DNA from: Candidatus Bathycorpusculum fermentans
GTDB lineage: Archaea > Thermoproteota > Bathyarchaeia > Bathyarchaeales > Bathycorpusculaceae
Assembly: GCA_009787175.1 (NCBI GenBank)
Contig: WRGM01000146.1
Location: 1-16,216, forward strand
Length of the DNA: 16,216 nt
Direction of reading: 5' to 3'
Shown: in pieces, positions 14,876 through 16,216 of the stretch
How positions within the stretch are numbered: the stretch's first letter is position 1
How the letters are laid out: every line of letters starts with the position of its first letter
Made by a program: the position numbers and the translations under genes
Notes under the pieces: generated by a model
The model's input: only the letters and a program-made list of their open reading frames with translations
Databases searched by the model: none
What the model was told of the DNA's origin: nothing

Positions 14876-16006
14876 ATGTTCTTTCATGTGATACTTGCTA
14901 CTGATTGTAATCTTCAATGTCGTTATTGTTTTGGTGAGTCTCTTGATGATTTTGATGAGGATTTTAGTGATGATTTAGAAGTTGATTATTCTTTGCCGCG
15001 TAGGGTTACCTATGATGTTGAGCTTCTTAAGAGTTTTTGTAGTAAGGATCCTGAGTGTGTTTTAACTTTCTATGGTGGTGAGCCCTTATTGCAGATGGAG
15101 TCGTTGCGGCATATTATGGATGTTGTTGAGCCCAAGTTGTATATGATGCAGACTAATGGTTTTCTTCTTGATAAGCTTGAGTCTAGGTATGTTAATCGTT
15201 TTCATACTTTGCTTGTATCTGTTGATGGTGAGGAAGCTTTGACTGATTATTATAGGGGTCAAGGTACTTTTCGTAAAGTTGTTGAAAATTTAAAGTTTAT
15301 AAAGCAAAATGGTTTTAATGGTGAATTAATTGCAAGAGTTACTGTTATGGAGCAGACAGATATTTATAAGCAGGTTCGTTTTTTGCTTGAAAACCCCGAG
15401 TTTTCTTTTGCATCTGTTCATTGGCAGCTTAATGCAGGTTTTTGGGGTAATGATTATCAGAGGCGTAATTTTGAGGAGTGGTCTGAGTCTAATTATGTTC
15501 CAGGTGTTAGGGAGCTTGTTAAATTTTGGGTTAATGTTATGGAGCAGAGTGGTAAGGTTTTGAAGCTTTATCCTATTTTGGGTGTAGCTTATTCTCTGTT
15601 GCATGGTGAGGTGGTGAATTTTTTGCGTTGTGGTGGGGGGTGGATTAATTATGCTATTCAGACGGATGGTTACATTCTTGCGTGTCCAACTATGTGGGGT
15701 ATGTCTAAGTATTATTTGGGGCATATAGCTGATTCTCATCCGTTAAAATTGGAAAAAGTGTTTGTTAACCAATTACCCTGTTCAGATTGTGAGCTTCTAA
15801 ATATGTGCGGTGGTAGGTGTTATTATGCTAATGTTACTCAGCGTTGGTGTGTGGATGATTATCGAAAAGTTTGTAATACCGTTAAAGCGCTTATTGATGA
15901 TGTTTCCGCTGAAATTCCTCATATTAAACAGTTGATAGTCCAAGGAAAAGTTTGCTTATCTGATTTTGATTTTGTAAAATATAACGGTGCTGAAATAATC
16001 CCTTAG
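14876..16006 (+). CDS. Radical SAM/SPASM protein, AF0577-like
   Basis: An archaeal radical SAM enzyme of the SPASM group, resembling the AF0577 family (putative peptide-modifying enzymes, substrate unknown). I place the start at ATG 14876 (376 residues), leaving MFFHVILATDCNLQCRYC as the N-terminus; an in-frame GTG at 14852 would add 8 residues. Numbering from that GTG: the SAM cluster motif CNLQCRYC has Cys19, 23 and 26; an acidic insertion follows at 31-46; GGEP is at 75-78. The C-terminal auxiliary-cluster region has Cys260, Cys278, then CSDCELLNMCGGRC (310, 313, 319, 323), Cys333 and Cys341, enough for two auxiliary 4Fe-4S clusters. Action would be cytoplasmic. It follows the MFS gene closely. 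No precursor peptide is evident nearby. The gene is strongly G+T-rich on the coding strand. Confidence 0.88.
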   Translation: MFFHVILATDCNLQCRYCFGESLDDFDEDFSDDLEVDYSLPRRVTYDVELLKSFCSKDPECVLTFYGGEPLLQMESLRHIMDVVEPKLYMMQTNGFLLDKLESRYVNRFHTLLVSVDGEEALTDYYRGQGTFRKVVENLKFIKQNGFNGELIARVTVMEQTDIYKQVRFLLENPEFSFASVHWQLNAGFWGNDYQRRNFEEWSESNYVPGVRELVKFWVNVMEQSGKVLKLYPILGVAYSLLHGEVVNFLRCGGGWINYAIQTDGYILACPTMWGMSKYYLGHIADSHPLKLEKVFVNQLPCSDCELLNMCGGRCYYANVTQRWCVDDYRKVCNTVKALIDDVSAEIPHIKQLIVQGKVCLSDFDFVKYNGAEIIP

Positions 16007-16132
16007 TCTTTTGGATGCTGAAATTTGAGTATTCGCTATAGATCTGGTGTTGTGTGGTATTTTTGTTGGTGGCTGTTGCTAGTGTTATGGCAGTGTGGGG
16101 TGTGAGAGGATTGTTTTGTGGGGCGTGATTTC

Positions 16133-16216
16133 CTAAATTCCCAAGGTTTTGGGCACTACAATATCTAGTTTTTTGCAGATATCTTTCTGCTCTCTATTTG
16201 GCTCGCAGATTATCAC
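16133..16216 (-). CDS. Possible 3' end of a gene entering from the right
   Basis: On the - strand a frame is open from the window edge for 27 codons to a TAG at 16133-16135 and reads protein-like: ICEPNREQKDICKKLDI, then PKTLGI. The other two - strand frames have stops in this stretch. Too little is visible to name it. It would converge with the radical SAM gene. Confidence 0.35.
   Translation of the reverse strand: MIICEPNREQKDICKKLDIVVPKTLGI

Noticed and set aside
16007..16132. Short Cys- and Gly-containing ORFs after the radical SAM gene as precursor peptides
   Set aside because: They are 11-14 codons, lack ribosome binding sites and arise easily in G+T-rich DNA.

Overview
The window looks archaeal. 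Evidence: a leucyl-tRNA synthetase of the archaeal/eukaryotic type (about 970 residues), an AF0577-like radical SAM/SPASM protein, TATA/BRE-like promoters, TGTACA boxes like those of the archaeal TrpY regulator ahead of the trp operon, and ATGA stop-start overlaps through that operon. The DNA is AT-rich. A Bathyarchaeia-like (Thermoproteota) origin is my guess; the lineage cannot be fixed from the sequence alone.

Layout. 1-590: no recognisable gene; two perfect hairpins and, at its end, the trp promoter. 591-7313: a tryptophan operon on the + strand, trpE-G-D-C-B-A followed by a small uncertain ORF and a divergent trpF. Together these genes cover chorismate to tryptophan: TrpE/TrpG make anthranilate, TrpD adds phosphoribosyl, TrpF isomerises, TrpC closes the indole ring, TrpA/TrpB make tryptophan. 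G/D, D/C, C/B and B/A overlap by 4 bases, so translation is probably coupled. trpE has no ordinary start codon in frame; two mini-ORFs sit where it should begin.

7314-9363: a degraded accessory island. A dead IS110-family transposase (7817-8941, - strand, four frameshifts and a TGA) lies between perfect 24-bp inverted repeats (7506-7529 and 9131-9154). 9364-9975: a DUF998-type membrane protein. 10071-12989: leuS on the - strand. 12990-13498: divergent intergenic region with a stop-interrupted ORF relic. 13499-16006: an MFS transporter followed closely by a radical SAM/SPASM enzyme, a likely two-gene operon of unknown substrate. 16133-16216: possible 3' end of a further - strand gene.

A window-wide oddity is patchy strand composition: several stretches are strongly A+C-rich on the + strand and others strongly G+T-rich, switching inside genes and across the dead transposon, without following gene direction. 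The most useful leads are the trpE start, the TGTACA boxes, this patchy skew, the IS110 relic with its inverted repeats, and the MFS/radical SAM pair. I found no clear evidence of a wholly new defence or mobile system.
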